Assembly (NCBI RefSeq): GCF_002237555.1
Contig: NZ_CP022540.1
Span: forward strand, 372,001-436,000
Length of the DNA: 64,000 bases
Direction: 5' to 3'
DNA from: Antarctobacter heliothermus
Lineage (GTDB): Bacteria; Pseudomonadota; Alphaproteobacteria; Rhodobacterales; Rhodobacteraceae
Shown here one piece after another: positions 16,797 through 26,327 of the stretch. The notes beneath the pieces are model-generated. The model saw only the letters and a program-made list of their open reading frames with translations. It did not search any database and was not told where the DNA came from. Positions within the stretch are counted from its first letter, which is position 1. Each line of letters begins with the position of its first letter. The translations under genes and the position numbers were made by a program.

Positions 16797-16851
16797 CTCT
16801 GTAACCCATTGATTTTCCATAGGCGCAGGCGTGTCCACGCGTGGACACGCC
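16797..16851 (-). repeat. 52-bp intergenic repeat, copy 2, with 24-bp perfect palindrome
   Basis: The 52-bp unit is 16797-16848, beginning ctctgtaacccattgat and ending tgtccacgcgtggacac. In this copy the symmetry extends to 24 bp (16828-16851, centre CGCG). It lies 15 bases 3' of the stop of the minus-strand aldo/keto reductase gene, in the same orientation as the other two copies. Confidence 0.8.
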
Positions 16852-16866
16852 CACAAAACCCTCAGA

Positions 16867-17913
16867 TCAATAGGGCATCGGATGCGCCTTGTGCGCCGCA
16901 TCCAGCGCCGCCAAAAGCTCCTCTGACAGCACCACTTCAGTCGCCCCCAACAGATGCTCCAGCTGCTCAAAAGTCGTCGCGCCAAAGATTGAGGAGGCCA
17001 CAAAAGACCGCCGCGCCGACCACGCCAGCGCCATGTGCGAGGGATCAATCTCAAAGTCCCGCGCCACCTTCAGATAGGCGTCCACGGCGGCAAAAACCCG
17101 GTCCGTCTTGCGTCCGCCCATGCCTTCATTCAGGCTCATCCGCGACCCATCCGGCACGGCCCCGCCCTGATACTTGCCGGTCAAAAAGCCCGCCCCCAAA
17201 GGCGAGAACGGCAGCAGCCCCACATCCTCATAGATCATCATCTCGGCCAGATCCGTGTCGGCCAGACGGCAGAGCAACGAATACTCATTCTGAATGGACG
17301 CCACCCGCGGCCCCCCCACGCGCTCGGCCGCCTCCAGCCACATCTGCGTGCCCCAGGCGCTTTCATTCGACAGGCCAAAGGCGCGGATCGTCCCGCGCTG
17401 CACCTCTTCCTGCAGCGCGCCCAGACAATCCTCCATGTCGGCGATCACCTGCGCCCGCGTCCACCCCGACTGCGCCGGATCATAGCGCCAGTTCTTGCGG
17501 AACATATAGCTGCCCCGGTTCGGCCAGTGGAACTGATAGAGGTCGATGTAATCGGTCTTGAGCCGCTTCAGCCCAGCCTCAACCGTCTCACGGATCGTCT
17601 TGGACGAGATCGGCGCCCCATCGCGGGCAAAGCTGCCCTCGCCGGAATGTTTGGTGGCCAAAATCCACTCCCCCCGCCGCCCCGAGGCCTCGTTCCAGTC
17701 GCCGATGATCTCCTCCGTCCGACCCAAGGTTTCCGCACGCACCGGGTTCACCGGATACATCTCGGCGGTGTCGATAAAGTTGATCCCCGCCTCCAATGCG
17801 CGATCAATCTGGCGGAACGCCTCAGCGGGCTGCGTCTGGTTGCCAAAGGTCATGGTGCCAAGACAAAGCTCGGACACCTGCAGGCCGCTTCGGCCCAGCG
17901 GGTTCATTTTCAT
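16867..17913 (-). CDS. Aldo/keto reductase, Tas-like
   Basis: A 348-residue NADP(H)-dependent oxidoreductase close in length and sequence to E. coli Tas (346). The catalytic tetrad is visible: Asp and Tyr in FIDTAEMYPV, Lys in LATKHSG and His in YQFHWPN; the NADP-binding end has GATTFEQLEHLL. Members reduce aldehydes and ketones; the physiological substrate is unknown. Monocistronic, divergent from imuA, and followed by the 52-bp repeat. Confidence 0.88.
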   Translation of the reverse strand: MKMNPLGRSGLQVSELCLGTMTFGNQTQPAEAFRQIDRALEAGINFIDTAEMYPVNPVRAETLGRTEEIIGDWNEASGRRGEWILATKHSGEGSFARDGAPISSKTIRETVEAGLKRLKTDYIDLYQFHWPNRGSYMFRKNWRYDPAQSGWTRAQVIADMEDCLGALQEEVQRGTIRAFGLSNESAWGTQMWLEAAERVGGPRVASIQNEYSLLCRLADTDLAEMMIYEDVGLLPFSPLGAGFLTGKYQGGAVPDGSRMSLNEGMGGRKTDRVFAAVDAYLKVARDFEIDPSHMALAWSARRSFVASSIFGATTFEQLEHLLGATEVVLSEELLAALDAAHKAHPMPY

Positions 17914-18023
17914 GGGATCGTCCCGTCATTTGTTTGCTTTGGCCGCAAAATGACACCCCCCGCCCGGATGGCAAGGGGGCATCACCCCGCGCGTCACATG
18001 TTGGAAATCCAATACGTGAAATA

Positions 18024-18052
18024 TTGAGAACAAATGCGGAACATGCTATAGA
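18024..18052 (+). promoter_or_regulatory. LexA-controlled promoter of imuA
   Basis: TTGAGA (18024-18029), 17-bp spacer and TATAGA (18047-18052) make a good promoter. Inside it, GAAC-AAATGCG-GAAC (18028-18042) is an exact GAAC-N7-GAAC alphaproteobacterial LexA box. The expected transcript start (about 18059) coincides with the start codon. Confidence 0.85.
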
Positions 18053-18059
18053 TCAAGAC

Positions 18060-18674
18060 ATGACCATGGCCTCTGCTCCCGCCCTTCTGTCCCGCCGCCC
18101 CCATGCGCCGCCGCCCGCGCTGGTGCTCTGGCGTGACCTCATCCTGCCGCTGTGCAGGGTGCATGAGCTGTGCGGGCAGGCGCGGCGCACGCTGGCGCTG
18201 CATGTCGCCGCGCAGGCGGGGGGGCCGGTGATCTGGATCACCCGCCGCCACAGTCCCGATCAGCTGAACCCCTGCGGCATGGCGGGTATCCTGCCGCCGG
18301 GCGATGTGATCTTTGCCGCCACCGACCGGCCCGACGACAGCCTCTGGGCGATGGAAGAGGCGTTGCGCAGCGGCGCAGCGCCCGTGGTGGTCGCCGATTT
18401 GGCCGAACCACCTGCTATGACCCCCGTGCGCCGTCTGCATCTGGCCGCCGAAGCTGGCGCTGAGGTCGGGCTGTGCCGTCCGCTGGGGCTGCTGCTGACA
18501 CCGGGCGCGGGTGGCGCGCCGGGGATCGAGACGCGGTTTCGCTGTGACCCCGCCCATGCCCCCGGACAAACCGCATGGCGGGTCGAACGCCTGCGCGCGC
18601 GGATGTTGCCGCCCAAGGTGTGGCGGTTGACCGACAACCGACTAACCCACTGGTCCGAACCCGCCACCGGGTAA
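18060..18674 (+). CDS. imuA: ImuA-like SOS mutagenesis protein
   Basis: A 204-residue RecA/SulA-like protein. Recognisable ImuA blocks: RVHELCGQARRTLALHVAA, GPVIWITRRH, WAMEEALRSGAAPVVVADL, TPVRRLHLAAEAG and LLLTPGAGGAPGIETRF. ImuA works with ImuB and DnaE2 in error-prone lesion bypass. In this window imuB and dnaE2 do not follow; the next gene is an MFS transporter. A perfect LexA box lies in its promoter. There is no Shine-Dalgarno before ATG 18060 (or the ATG at 18066), and the promoter position predicts a leaderless mRNA. Confidence 0.8.
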   Translation: MTMASAPALLSRRPHAPPPALVLWRDLILPLCRVHELCGQARRTLALHVAAQAGGPVIWITRRHSPDQLNPCGMAGILPPGDVIFAATDRPDDSLWAMEEALRSGAAPVVVADLAEPPAMTPVRRLHLAAEAGAEVGLCRPLGLLLTPGAGGAPGIETRFRCDPAHAPGQTAWRVERLRARMLPPKVWRLTDNRLTHWSEPATG

Positions 18675-18744
18675 AAGGTCGAAAAGATAAATTTATGTCG
18701 CAAAGCCACCTGACATCCCTGATGGAAAGGCGCAGAACTCACTC

Positions 18745-19980
18745 ATGCGACTGGTCATTTCATTTGCCTCCCTCTTTCTGTCCGTCATCCTGCTACAGCT
18801 TTCGTCCGGCAGTGTCGGACCGCTTGATGCGCTTTCAGGCCTGTCGCTGAACTTTACCACAGCGCAGATCGGCTTTCTGGGGTCGGCGCATTTCGCCGGT
18901 TTCTTCGTGGGGTGCTGGTGGGCACCGCGCCTGATGGGCAACGTCGGACATTCCCGCGCCTTCGCCGCCTTTACCGCACTGGGGACCATCGGCATCCTCG
19001 GCCATATCCTGACCGACAATCCCTATGCCTGGGCCGCACTGCGGATTGGTCAGGGGATCTGTGTGGCGGGATGCTACACCGTGATCGAGGCATGGCTGCA
19101 CGCCAAGGTGACCAACGAAAACCGGGGCCGCGCCACCGGGGCCTACCGACTGGCCGACATCACCGCCTCGCTGGGCGCGCAGCTGATGATTTCCATCCTG
19201 CCACCTGCACATTACGTCAGCTACACGCTGTTGGCACTGCTCTGTACCGCCGCGCTATTGCCGCTGACACTGTCACGCCTCAGCCCGCCAGAAACGCCAG
19301 AAGCGCCACGCCTGACGCCGGGCCTTGCATGGGCGCGGTCGCCGCTGGCGGTGGCGGGGGTGCTGGTCTCTGCCCTGTCGAGCGCATCGTTCCGGATGGT
19401 CGGGCCAATCTATGCCACCGGCGTTGGCCTCCAGACCGGGCAGATCGCGCTGTTTCTGGCCTCTTTCGTTGCGGGCGGCGCACTGGCGCAATACCCGGCG
19501 GGTTGGCTGGCGGACCGCTATGACCGGCGCTGGGTGCTGATCTGGCTCTCCGTCGCCGCTATCGCCAGTTGCATGTTAACCGCCACCGCAACCGGCCTGC
19601 CCACAATCGGAATCATGCTGACAGCGGCACTGTTCGGCCTGACCACCTTTCCGATCTTCTCGATCGCCGCAGCCCACGCGCATGACTTTGCCACCTCCGA
19701 AGAACGTATCGCCCTCTCGGCAGCGTTGATGTTCTGGTACGCGGTTGGGGCCATCGCCGCGCCCTGGATCGCCTCGCTGCTGATCGAGAGGTACGGCCCG
19801 CCCGCGCTGTTTGTCATGATCGCAGTGGGCCATGCGTTGCTGGTAATCTTTGGCCTGATCCGGATGCAAAGCCGCCGAGCCTCTGACACCCGGACCCGCT
19901 ACATCTACACACCGCGCTCCAGTTTCATGGTGGGCCGCCTGCTGTCCAACACGCGTGAGCGCGCGAAAAAGGGCGACTAA
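18745..19980 (+). CDS. MFS transporter, YcaD-like
   Basis: A 411-residue protein with 12 predicted helices. The MFS features include [13 protein letters not shown] between helices 8 and 9 and an N-terminal half with [20 protein letters not shown], characteristic of the YcaD-type MFS group. A basic cytoplasmic tail of about 40 residues follows the last helix. Substrate unknown. The next gene, metG, begins 104 bases after its stop. Confidence 0.85.
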   Translation: MRLVISFASLFLSVILLQLSSGSVGPLDALSGLSLNFTTAQIGFLGSAHFAGFFVGCWWAPRLMGNVGHSRAFAAFTALGTIGILGHILTDNPYAWAALRIGQGICVAGCYTVIEAWLHAKVTNENRGRATGAYRLADITASLGAQLMISILPPAHYVSYTLLALLCTAALLPLTLSRLSPPETPEAPRLTPGLAWARSPLAVAGVLVSALSSASFRMVGPIYATGVGLQTGQIALFLASFVAGGALAQYPAGWLADRYDRRWVLIWLSVAAIASCMLTATATGLPTIGIMLTAALFGLTTFPIFSIAAAHAHDFATSEERIALSAALMFWYAVGAIAAPWIASLLIERYGPPALFVMIAVGHALLVIFGLIRMQSRRASDTRTRYIYTPRSSFMVGRLLSNTRERAKKGD

Positions 19981-20083
19981 GACACCGCGCAACCGAACGG
20001 CCCAGTTTGCAACACGCTCTGGCCTCTTGGGCGTTGGGTCGGTACACCACGCGCAAACCTCAGGACGGACAAGCGCGCAGATC

Positions 20084-21796
20084 ATGGCACGACATCTCAT
20101 CACTTCCGCCATTCCCTACATCAATGGCATCAAGCATCTGGGCAATCTGGTGGGCAGCCAGCTGCCTGCTGACCTTTACGCCCGCTACCTGCGCGCCCGC
20201 GGACATGAGTTGCTGTTCCTCTGCGCCACGGATGAACACGGCACCCCTGCCGAATTGGCCGCCGCCAAGGCGGGCAAGCCGGTGGCCGAGTACTGCGCCG
20301 AAATGTGGGAAGTGCAGGCCAAGCTGGCCGAAGGGTTCCGGCTGTCGTTTGACCACTTCGGACGCTCATCGTCCGACCAGAACCGCAAACTGACGCAGCA
20401 TTTCGCCAAGGTGCTGGATGAACAGGGCCTGATCCGCGAAGTGTCCGAGACACAGATGTACTCCAAGGCGGACGGGCGTTTCCTGCCTGATCGTTATATT
20501 GAGGGCACCTGCCCCAACTGCGGCTTCGACAGCGCGCGCGGCGACCAGTGCGACAACTGCACCAAGCAGCTGGACCCGGTCGACCTGATCAACCCGCATT
20601 CGACGATTTCCGGCTCCACCGATCTGGAAATGCGCGAGACCAAGCATCTGTACCTGCGCCAATCCGCGATGAAGGACCAGATCGAGGAGTGGATCGACAC
20701 CCGCGAAGGCTGGCCCGTGCTAACCACCTCCATCGCCAAGAAATGGCTGAATGACGGCGACGGCCTGCAGGACCGGGGCATCACCCGTGACCTCGACTGG
20801 GGTGTGCCGGTGCAAAAGGGCGATGAGCCTTGGCCAGGGATGGAGGGCAAGGTTTTCTACGTCTGGTTTGACGCGCCCATCGAATACATCGCCTGCGCGC
20901 AGGAATGGGTGGACGCGGGTAAGGGTGACGATTGGGCCCGCTGGTGGCGCAATGACAAGGGCGCAGAGGACGTGCGCTATACCCAGTTCATGGGCAAGGA
21001 CAACGTCCCCTTCCACACGCTGTCGTTCCCGGTGACGATCCTCGGGTCGGGTGAGCCGTGGAAGCTGGTCGATTACATCAAGTCGTTCAATTACCTGAAC
21101 TATGACGGCGGCCAGTTCAGCACGTCGCGCGGGCGCGGCGTGTTCATGGATCAGGCGCTGGACATCCTGCCCGCCGATTACTGGCGTTGGTGGTTGTTGA
21201 GCCATGTGCCCGAAACCTCGGACAGCGAATTCACATGGGAATCGTTCCAGTCCGGCGTGAACAAGGATCTGGCCGATGTGCTGGGCAACTTCGCGTCGCG
21301 CGTGACCAAATTCTGCCGGTCAAAGTTCTCTGAGGCGGTGCCGGAGGGCGGCACCCCCGGTGAGGCCGAGGCCAAGCTGATTGCTGATCTGACGGCCAAG
21401 GTGCGCGAATATGAAACGCACATGGAGGCGGTTGAGATCCGCAAGGCCGCCGCCGCCCTGCGCGCAGCATGGGTTCTGGGCAACGAATACCTGCAAGAGG
21501 TCGCGCCTTGGTCGACCTTCAAGACCGATCCAGAACAGGCAGCGATGCAGATCCGTCTGGCGCTGAACCTGATCCGTCTCTACGCGGTGATTTCGGCCCC
21601 GTTCATCCCGGACGCCTCCGCCGAATTGCTGACCGCAATGCACGCCGAAGACGCGGGCTGGCCCGATGACGTCGAGGCGGCGCTGACCGCCCTGCCCGCT
21701 GGCCACGCCTTTGACGTGCCAGAGGTGACCTTCCGCAAGATCACCGACACAGAGCGCGAAGAGTGGCAGGAACGGTTTGCCGGCGTGCGGACCTGA
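20084..21796 (+). CDS. metG: Methionine--tRNA ligase
   Basis: A 570-residue class I aminoacyl-tRNA synthetase. HIGH-like motif in [15 protein letters not shown] at residue 11 onward; zinc knuckle [17 protein letters not shown] (C-x2-C-x9-C-x2-C); the KMSKS-equivalent loop is degenerate, FSTSRGRG, as in some alphaproteobacterial MetRS. The anticodon-binding helical domain follows. Start ATG 20084 ([12 protein letters not shown]); the open frame extends 43 codons upstream without support. There is no C-terminal EMAP/Trbp111 dimerisation domain. Confidence 0.95.
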   Translation: MARHLITSAIPYINGIKHLGNLVGSQLPADLYARYLRARGHELLFLCATDEHGTPAELAAAKAGKPVAEYCAEMWEVQAKLAEGFRLSFDHFGRSSSDQNRKLTQHFAKVLDEQGLIREVSETQMYSKADGRFLPDRYIEGTCPNCGFDSARGDQCDNCTKQLDPVDLINPHSTISGSTDLEMRETKHLYLRQSAMKDQIEEWIDTREGWPVLTTSIAKKWLNDGDGLQDRGITRDLDWGVPVQKGDEPWPGMEGKVFYVWFDAPIEYIACAQEWVDAGKGDDWARWWRNDKGAEDVRYTQFMGKDNVPFHTLSFPVTILGSGEPWKLVDYIKSFNYLNYDGGQFSTSRGRGVFMDQALDILPADYWRWWLLSHVPETSDSEFTWESFQSGVNKDLADVLGNFASRVTKFCRSKFSEAVPEGGTPGEAEAKLIADLTAKVREYETHMEAVEIRKAAAALRAAWVLGNEYLQEVAPWSTFKTDPEQAAMQIRLALNLIRLYAVISAPFIPDASAELLTAMHAEDAGWPDDVEAALTALPAGHAFDVPEVTFRKITDTEREEWQERFAGVRT

Positions 21797-21799
21797 ACA

Positions 21800-21827
21800 G
21801 GGCGCACGCTGCTTTGGCAGCGCGCCC
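21800..21827 (+). terminator. Hairpin after metG
   Basis: A two-part stem: gggcg/cgccc outside and cgctgc/gcagcg inside, loop TTTG, starting four bases after the metG stop. No T tract, so termination is plausible but not certain. Confidence 0.5.
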
Positions 21828-21955
21828 ATACGCCCATGCCACGCTGACCGCCATGGCCTGCCACAGGGAGCTGGCTGATCCGCCTGCAGCCCGCGATTGA
21901 CAGGCCCCCGCCCGCTTGATACCTCGCCGCCTTCCAATTCATGCAGGGGCATCAC

Positions 21956-22867
21956 ATGGCACGCAGGCGCAAGGGACGCGACATTTCGGGTTGGCTGGTT
22001 GTCGACAAACCCGCAGGCCTGACCTCGACCGCTGTGGTCAATAAGGTCCGCTGGGCGCTGGACGCGAAAAAGGCGGGCCATGCGGGCACGCTGGACCCCG
22101 AGGCAACCGGCGTTCTGGCCGTGGCGCTGGGAGAGGCGACCAAAACGGTTCCCTACATCACCGACGCACTCAAGGCGTACCGATTTACCGTGCGCTTCGG
22201 ACAGGCCACCAACACCGACGACGCCGAGGGGGAGGTGATCGCCACATCCGACCTGCGCCCCAGTGATGAGGACATCAAGGAGGCGCTGCACGGTTTTGTC
22301 GGCGACATCATGCAGGTGCCGCCGCAATTCTCTGCCGTCAAAATCGACGGTGAACGCGCCTACAAACGCGCCCGCGATGGCGAGGAAATGGACATCGCCG
22401 CCCGCCCTCTGTGGGTCGAGGAACTGGTGCTGACCGACCGCCCCGACGCCGACACTGCCGAACTGGAAATGATCTGCGGCAAGGGCGGTTATGTCCGCTC
22501 TATCGCGCGCGATTTGGGCAAACTGCTGGGCTGTCACGGCCATGTGCTGCGGTTGCGCAGGGTCTGGTCCGGTCCGTTTGAGGCAAGCAATGGCCTGACG
22601 TTGGAGGCGATCGAACAGATGGCGCGCACGCCCGAACTGGACGAGCACATCCTCCCGCTGGAACTGGGTTTGGCCGACCTGCCGGAACTGCATTGCACCG
22701 CGCAGGGCGCTGCGCGACTGCGAAATGGCAACCCCGGCATGGTGATCCCCGGCAACGTCGAATACGGCGATGAGGCTTGGGCGTCTTTCGAAGGCCGCCC
22801 TCTGGCCGTGGGCCGCTACAAGGCGGGTGAATTGCACCCCTCAAGGGTCTTCAACCTAACCGACTAG
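21956..22867 (+). CDS. truB: tRNA pseudouridine(55) synthase
   Basis: A 303-residue enzyme that isomerises U55 in the T loop of tRNAs. The catalytic aspartate is in [14 protein letters not shown]-terminal [14 protein letters not shown] and [13 protein letters not shown] are TruB hallmarks, and a C-terminal PUA-like segment follows ([14 protein letters not shown]). AGGGG six bases before ATG 21956 decides the start over the ATG at 21941. Often part of an rbfA-truB-rpsO cluster, but here it stands alone. Confidence 0.93.
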   Translation: MARRRKGRDISGWLVVDKPAGLTSTAVVNKVRWALDAKKAGHAGTLDPEATGVLAVALGEATKTVPYITDALKAYRFTVRFGQATNTDDAEGEVIATSDLRPSDEDIKEALHGFVGDIMQVPPQFSAVKIDGERAYKRARDGEEMDIAARPLWVEELVLTDRPDADTAELEMICGKGGYVRSIARDLGKLLGCHGHVLRLRRVWSGPFEASNGLTLEAIEQMARTPELDEHILPLELGLADLPELHCTAQGAARLRNGNPGMVIPGNVEYGDEAWASFEGRPLAVGRYKAGELHPSRVFNLTD

Positions 22868-22891
22868 GCGTCCTGCGGCCGGGGACGGTGG

Positions 22892-22911
22892 GCGGGGCGA
22901 CTTGGCCCCGC
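22892..22911. terminator. Hairpin between convergent truB and hydrolase genes
   Basis: Perfect 7-bp arms gcggggc and gccccgc with a 6-nt loop, in the 76-bp gap between two converging genes. No T tract on either side; it could serve both strands. Confidence 0.4.
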
Positions 22912-22943
22912 AGGGGGCAAGAGCGCCGCTCCCGTCCCGCCGG

Positions 22944-23765
22944 CTACTTTAACATCCCCAGCCACTTGCGCAGCGCCTCCAGCGCCTCGGGCTCATCCAG
23001 AAACGGGATGTGTCCCCTGCCCTTGACCTCGACCGCGATCATGTCCGGGCGTCGCTTTTGCATCTCGGCAAAACAGGCAGGCGTCAGCAGGTCTGAATTC
23101 TCACCCCTGAGCGCACACAGAGGCAGCCCCGCCAAGGCATCGAAATACGGCCACAAATCCGGGGCGGGTTGCACATTGCCGCCCAGCACCGCCTCGCGCA
23201 GCTTGGCATCATAAGGCAGGTCCAGACCGTCCTCGCCCTGCACAAACAGCCGCTCGGCCTCTTCCAGCCAACGGCTTTCGGGCACGCCAACAAATCCGGT
23301 CATCACCTCCGCTCGCCGTTTGGCGGCCTCGGCCAGCGTCTTTTGCGGCGGTGTGCGTCCCAGATAGCCCTTGATAACCTCCAGTCCGGTCCCCGCAATC
23401 TCTGGCCCGATGTCGTTCAGCGCCACCCCCAGCAGCCGGTCCTTGACCGTCGCGGCCAGAACCATGGCGATCAGCCCGCCACGCGAGGTGCCCAGCACCG
23501 CCACCTTGTCCAGCCCCAGATAGTCCAGAAGCTCCATCGCGTCGCGCCCTTCGACAGGGATCTGATAAGTCTCATGCGGCCCACGGTCCGATTGCCCACG
23601 CCCCCGGTAATCCAACCGGATCAACCGCACGCCGGTCAGATGTGGCGCGACGAAATCAAAGTCACGACTGTCACGCGTCAGCCCCGCAAGGCACAGCAAC
23701 GGCAGCCCCTCGCCTTCATCGCGATAAAACAGCGACAACCCGTCAGAGGTCGTGAAATGTGGCAT
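22944..23765 (-). CDS. Alpha/beta-fold hydrolase
   Basis: A 273-residue cytoplasmic hydrolase with catalytic Ser in the elbow GTSRGG, likely Asp in GENSDLL and His in GRGHIPF near the C-terminus; oxyanion loop LAGLTRDSRD. Substrate unknown. Its ATG overlaps the stop of the upstream haloacid dehalogenase gene by one base, so both are made from one mRNA. Confidence 0.85.
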   Translation of the reverse strand: MPHFTTSDGLSLFYRDEGEGLPLLCLAGLTRDSRDFDFVAPHLTGVRLIRLDYRGRGQSDRGPHETYQIPVEGRDAMELLDYLGLDKVAVLGTSRGGLIAMVLAATVKDRLLGVALNDIGPEIAGTGLEVIKGYLGRTPPQKTLAEAAKRRAEVMTGFVGVPESRWLEEAERLFVQGEDGLDLPYDAKLREAVLGGNVQPAPDLWPYFDALAGLPLCALRGENSDLLTPACFAEMQKRRPDMIAVEVKGRGHIPFLDEPEALEALRKWLGMLK

Positions 23766-24442
23766 CAGACAAGCTCCGGTATGGTGGTCAGATCGCTCAG
23801 GACATGGGCCGGCTGCGCCATAAGGCGATCCATCGGCAGGCCCATACGGTTCACCCAGACCGTGTCAAAGCCATAGGCCGCCGCCCCCGCCGCGTCCCAG
23901 CCGTTGGAGGACACAAACAGCACCTCATCCGGCGCACAGCCAAATTCCTGCCCGACCAGATCATAGACCGCGCGCGCGGGTTTGAAGATGCCAACCTGTT
24001 CGACGGACAACAACGCCTGCAGGAATTCGCCAATCCCGGCACTGTCGACCGCGCCCTCCAGCATGTCCTTGTTACCGTTCGACAGGATCGCCGCCGCAAC
24101 GCCCTTGGCGCGCAGTTGCGCCAGCATCATCGGCACCTCGCGGTAGGCAGGCAGTTCCCAGTACAGCGCCAGTAGACGTTCGCGCAGTTCCAGATCGTCC
24201 AGCCCGGCGCGTTCCATCGCCCAGTCCAGACCGTCCTTGGTAACCTGCCAAAACGGGACATAGTCCCCCGTGACTGCCCGCAGCCAACTGTACTCCAGTT
24301 GCTTGGTGCGCCAGTCGGCAGCCAGTTGCGGCCAGACATCTGCCAGCGCCGCGCGCCCCGGTTCCTCGGACGCCACGCGCGCGGCCCCCGCCACATCAAA
24401 CAGCGTGCCATAGGCATCGAAAACGCAAACCTTGATCGCCAT
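23765..24442 (-). CDS. Haloacid dehalogenase, type II (L-2-haloacid dehalogenase-like)
   Basis: A 225-residue HAD protein. Motif I FDAYGTLFD holds the nucleophile Asp, motif II is LSNGNKDML, the lysine is in GIFKPARAVYDL and motif IV in FVSSNGWDAAGAAAYG. This order and the SSNGWDA sequence are typical of L-2-haloacid dehalogenases, which hydrolyse short 2-haloacids such as those formed from marine halogenated organics. Start ATG 24442 with GGAGAG upstream. First gene of a pair with the alpha/beta hydrolase. Confidence 0.88.
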   Translation of the reverse strand: MAIKVCVFDAYGTLFDVAGAARVASEEPGRAALADVWPQLAADWRTKQLEYSWLRAVTGDYVPFWQVTKDGLDWAMERAGLDDLELRERLLALYWELPAYREVPMMLAQLRAKGVAAAILSNGNKDMLEGAVDSAGIGEFLQALLSVEQVGIFKPARAVYDLVGQEFGCAPDEVLFVSSNGWDAAGAAAYGFDTVWVNRMGLPMDRLMAQPAHVLSDLTTIPELV

Positions 24443-24632
24443 GATCGCTCTCCTCTCGGGATTTTGCGGCACCCTGACACGGGTCGCGACCGCCGAAAAC
24501 CCCGATCCGGGCGACCCCGCACAGACAACCGTTTGCAATACAGTCGCCGGAAGCATAGTTTATTGCCAATCTTGAGCACCCGGGACGCCCCCGGCCTCTC
24601 CCAATCACCCCCCCAAACATCGAGGTTCCCCC

Positions 24633-25061
24633 ATGACGCAGGTCAAATCCGGCGACACCGTGCGCATTCACTACACCGGCACTCTGACAGACGGCACCAA
24701 GTTCGATTCCAGCGAAGGCCGTGACCCGCTGGAATTCACCGTTGGTGAGGGTCAGATCATCCCCGGCCTAGAAAAGGCGATCCCCGGCATGGTCGCCGGC
24801 GACAAGAAAACCGTCGCCGTTCCCGCGGACGAGGCATATGGGCCGACAAACCCCGACGCGCGTCAGGACGTCCCCCGCACGGAAATCCCCGCCGACATCC
24901 CGCTGGACCTTGGCACCCAGTTGCAGGTTCAGGCCCCCGACGGTCAGGTGCTGCCCGTGACCGTTGTCGCGGTGACCGAAGAGGTGGTGACGTTGGATGC
25001 CAATCACCCGCTGGCGGGCAAGGATCTGACATTCGACATCGAACTGGTCGAGATCGCCTGA
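24633..25061 (+). CDS. FKBP-type peptidyl-prolyl isomerase, SlyD-like
   Basis: A 142-residue protein: FKBP core VRIHYTGTLTDGTKFDSSEGRDPLEF, interrupted by an insert-in-flap domain (about residues 70-120: AYGPTNPDARQDVPRTEIPADIPLDLGTQ), then NHPLAGKDLTFDIELVEI. This is the SlyD/FkpB architecture. It lacks the His-rich metal-binding tail of E. coli SlyD. It catalyses proline isomerisation and acts as a holding chaperone in the cytoplasm. Confidence 0.92.
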   Translation: MTQVKSGDTVRIHYTGTLTDGTKFDSSEGRDPLEFTVGEGQIIPGLEKAIPGMVAGDKKTVAVPADEAYGPTNPDARQDVPRTEIPADIPLDLGTQLQVQAPDGQVLPVTVVAVTEEVVTLDANHPLAGKDLTFDIELVEIA

Positions 25062-25106
25062 CTTTTCTCCATACTCTTGCATCTCCCGAATCGAGGGCAG
25101 ATTGAT

Positions 25107-25133
25107 GGGCCTGTTGTTGCAAATGACAGGCCC
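25107..25133 (+). terminator. Weak hairpin after the FKBP gene
   Basis: Arms gggcctg and caggccc with a 13-nt loop followed by GTTT. It lies just upstream of the next gene's start codon, so it could also affect that gene's leader. Confidence 0.35.
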
Positions 25134-25138
25134 GTTTC

Positions 25139-26257
25139 ATGTCTACGATTTACCGCCTCCTCACGTCTCTGACCCTCTTGGTTCTCGCTGGCCCGGCGCT
25201 TGCCGGAACGTGGAGCAAGATGACCCCGTCCGGATACGGCGACTGTTCCCTACTGTTCGAGGGCCCCATCGCCAAAGGGGACCTGACCCGCGCCATTGAC
25301 GAGGGCCTACTGGACCACTACGCGCCCCGCATCTGCCTCAACAGTCCCGGCGGATCGCTGCCCGAGGTGCTGGCCTTTCTCGAAGCGTCGGACCGTTCCG
25401 AAAACGGTTTCTACTTTGGCACGCGCGTGCGCACGGACAACGAATGCCTGTCCTCTTGCGCGATCCTTTTCATGTTCGGCATGACCTTCGGCGCCAACAG
25501 CCCATACCCCAGCCGTCAATTGGAGCCCGGCGCAAGGTTGGGTTTTCACTCGCCCTTCATTCGGGACGACGCAGCCCCGGCAACGTCGGACGCAGAGGTC
25601 TTCTCTGTCGCGTTGCAGGTGGCCAAACTGTTGGCAGACCGTTCCTACAAGGCGACGTCAACAGTAGGACCGGCATTGCCGCAGGAACTTTTGGCGCTCG
25701 TGCTAGGCACGCCATCGGCAGAGATGCGCTATATCGACACCTTCGCCGAAGCGCGGCTGTTGGGCATCGAAATGACGGAAAACATCGAAGCCAACACCAT
25801 TTTCGTCGACACACCGGAAAACATGGACCGGCTGGCTCGACAGATCTGCCAGTCGAGTCACACCCTGACATTTCGGCGATCGTTTGTGAAAGAGGGGTAC
25901 AATTTTGACGACCTCATAACCCGCGCCTCGGACCCGACCACGGCAGACATCGTTTTTCCCGGGGACCACCAAGTCCATTACAGGGGCCGCGTTCCACCGC
26001 AGGCCAACCAACCCGAAAAGTACATCTCTGTCCTGACGGGTCCGGGCTATTTTCAACCTCACTGGAACAGCGCAGGGTCATCCATGTACTGCCGTGTCGA
26101 GCTCCAGATTAAACGCGGCGGCGGCGGCGTCCAAATCCCCTACTACACTGCTGACTTTAGTTTTCTCGGCCTTGTGGACCTGAATAGGGACCCCGGACAA
26201 ACATCGACGTTTTTTGAAATGAGCATTGGCCTTCTGCCGCTCGACACGAAGTACTGA
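25139..26257 (+). CDS. Secreted ClpP-fold-like protein, function unknown
   Basis: A 372-residue protein with a signal peptide (LLTSLTLLVLAGPALA, cleavage before GTWS). The first half has features of the periplasmic ClpP/crotonase-like proteins common in alphaproteobacteria: ICLNSPGGSLPEVLAFLE (SPGGS) and NECLSSCAILFMFG, where the Ser and paired Cys are typical, and LGFHSPF with a possible catalytic His. The second half (from about residue 220) is unlike anything I recognise and carries Cys near QICQSS and YCRVEL. Proteolysis is possible but not shown. Confidence 0.65.
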   Translation: MSTIYRLLTSLTLLVLAGPALAGTWSKMTPSGYGDCSLLFEGPIAKGDLTRAIDEGLLDHYAPRICLNSPGGSLPEVLAFLEASDRSENGFYFGTRVRTDNECLSSCAILFMFGMTFGANSPYPSRQLEPGARLGFHSPFIRDDAAPATSDAEVFSVALQVAKLLADRSYKATSTVGPALPQELLALVLGTPSAEMRYIDTFAEARLLGIEMTENIEANTIFVDTPENMDRLARQICQSSHTLTFRRSFVKEGYNFDDLITRASDPTTADIVFPGDHQVHYRGRVPPQANQPEKYISVLTGPGYFQPHWNSAGSSMYCRVELQIKRGGGGVQIPYYTADFSFLGLVDLNRDPGQTSTFFEMSIGLLPLDTKY

Positions 26258-26327
26258 CCTGCGGCAAAGCCCTTTCTCCTCACCCGGCGTTCGGGGTAGA
26301 CCCCCCCAAACGGAGGGACAACACACC

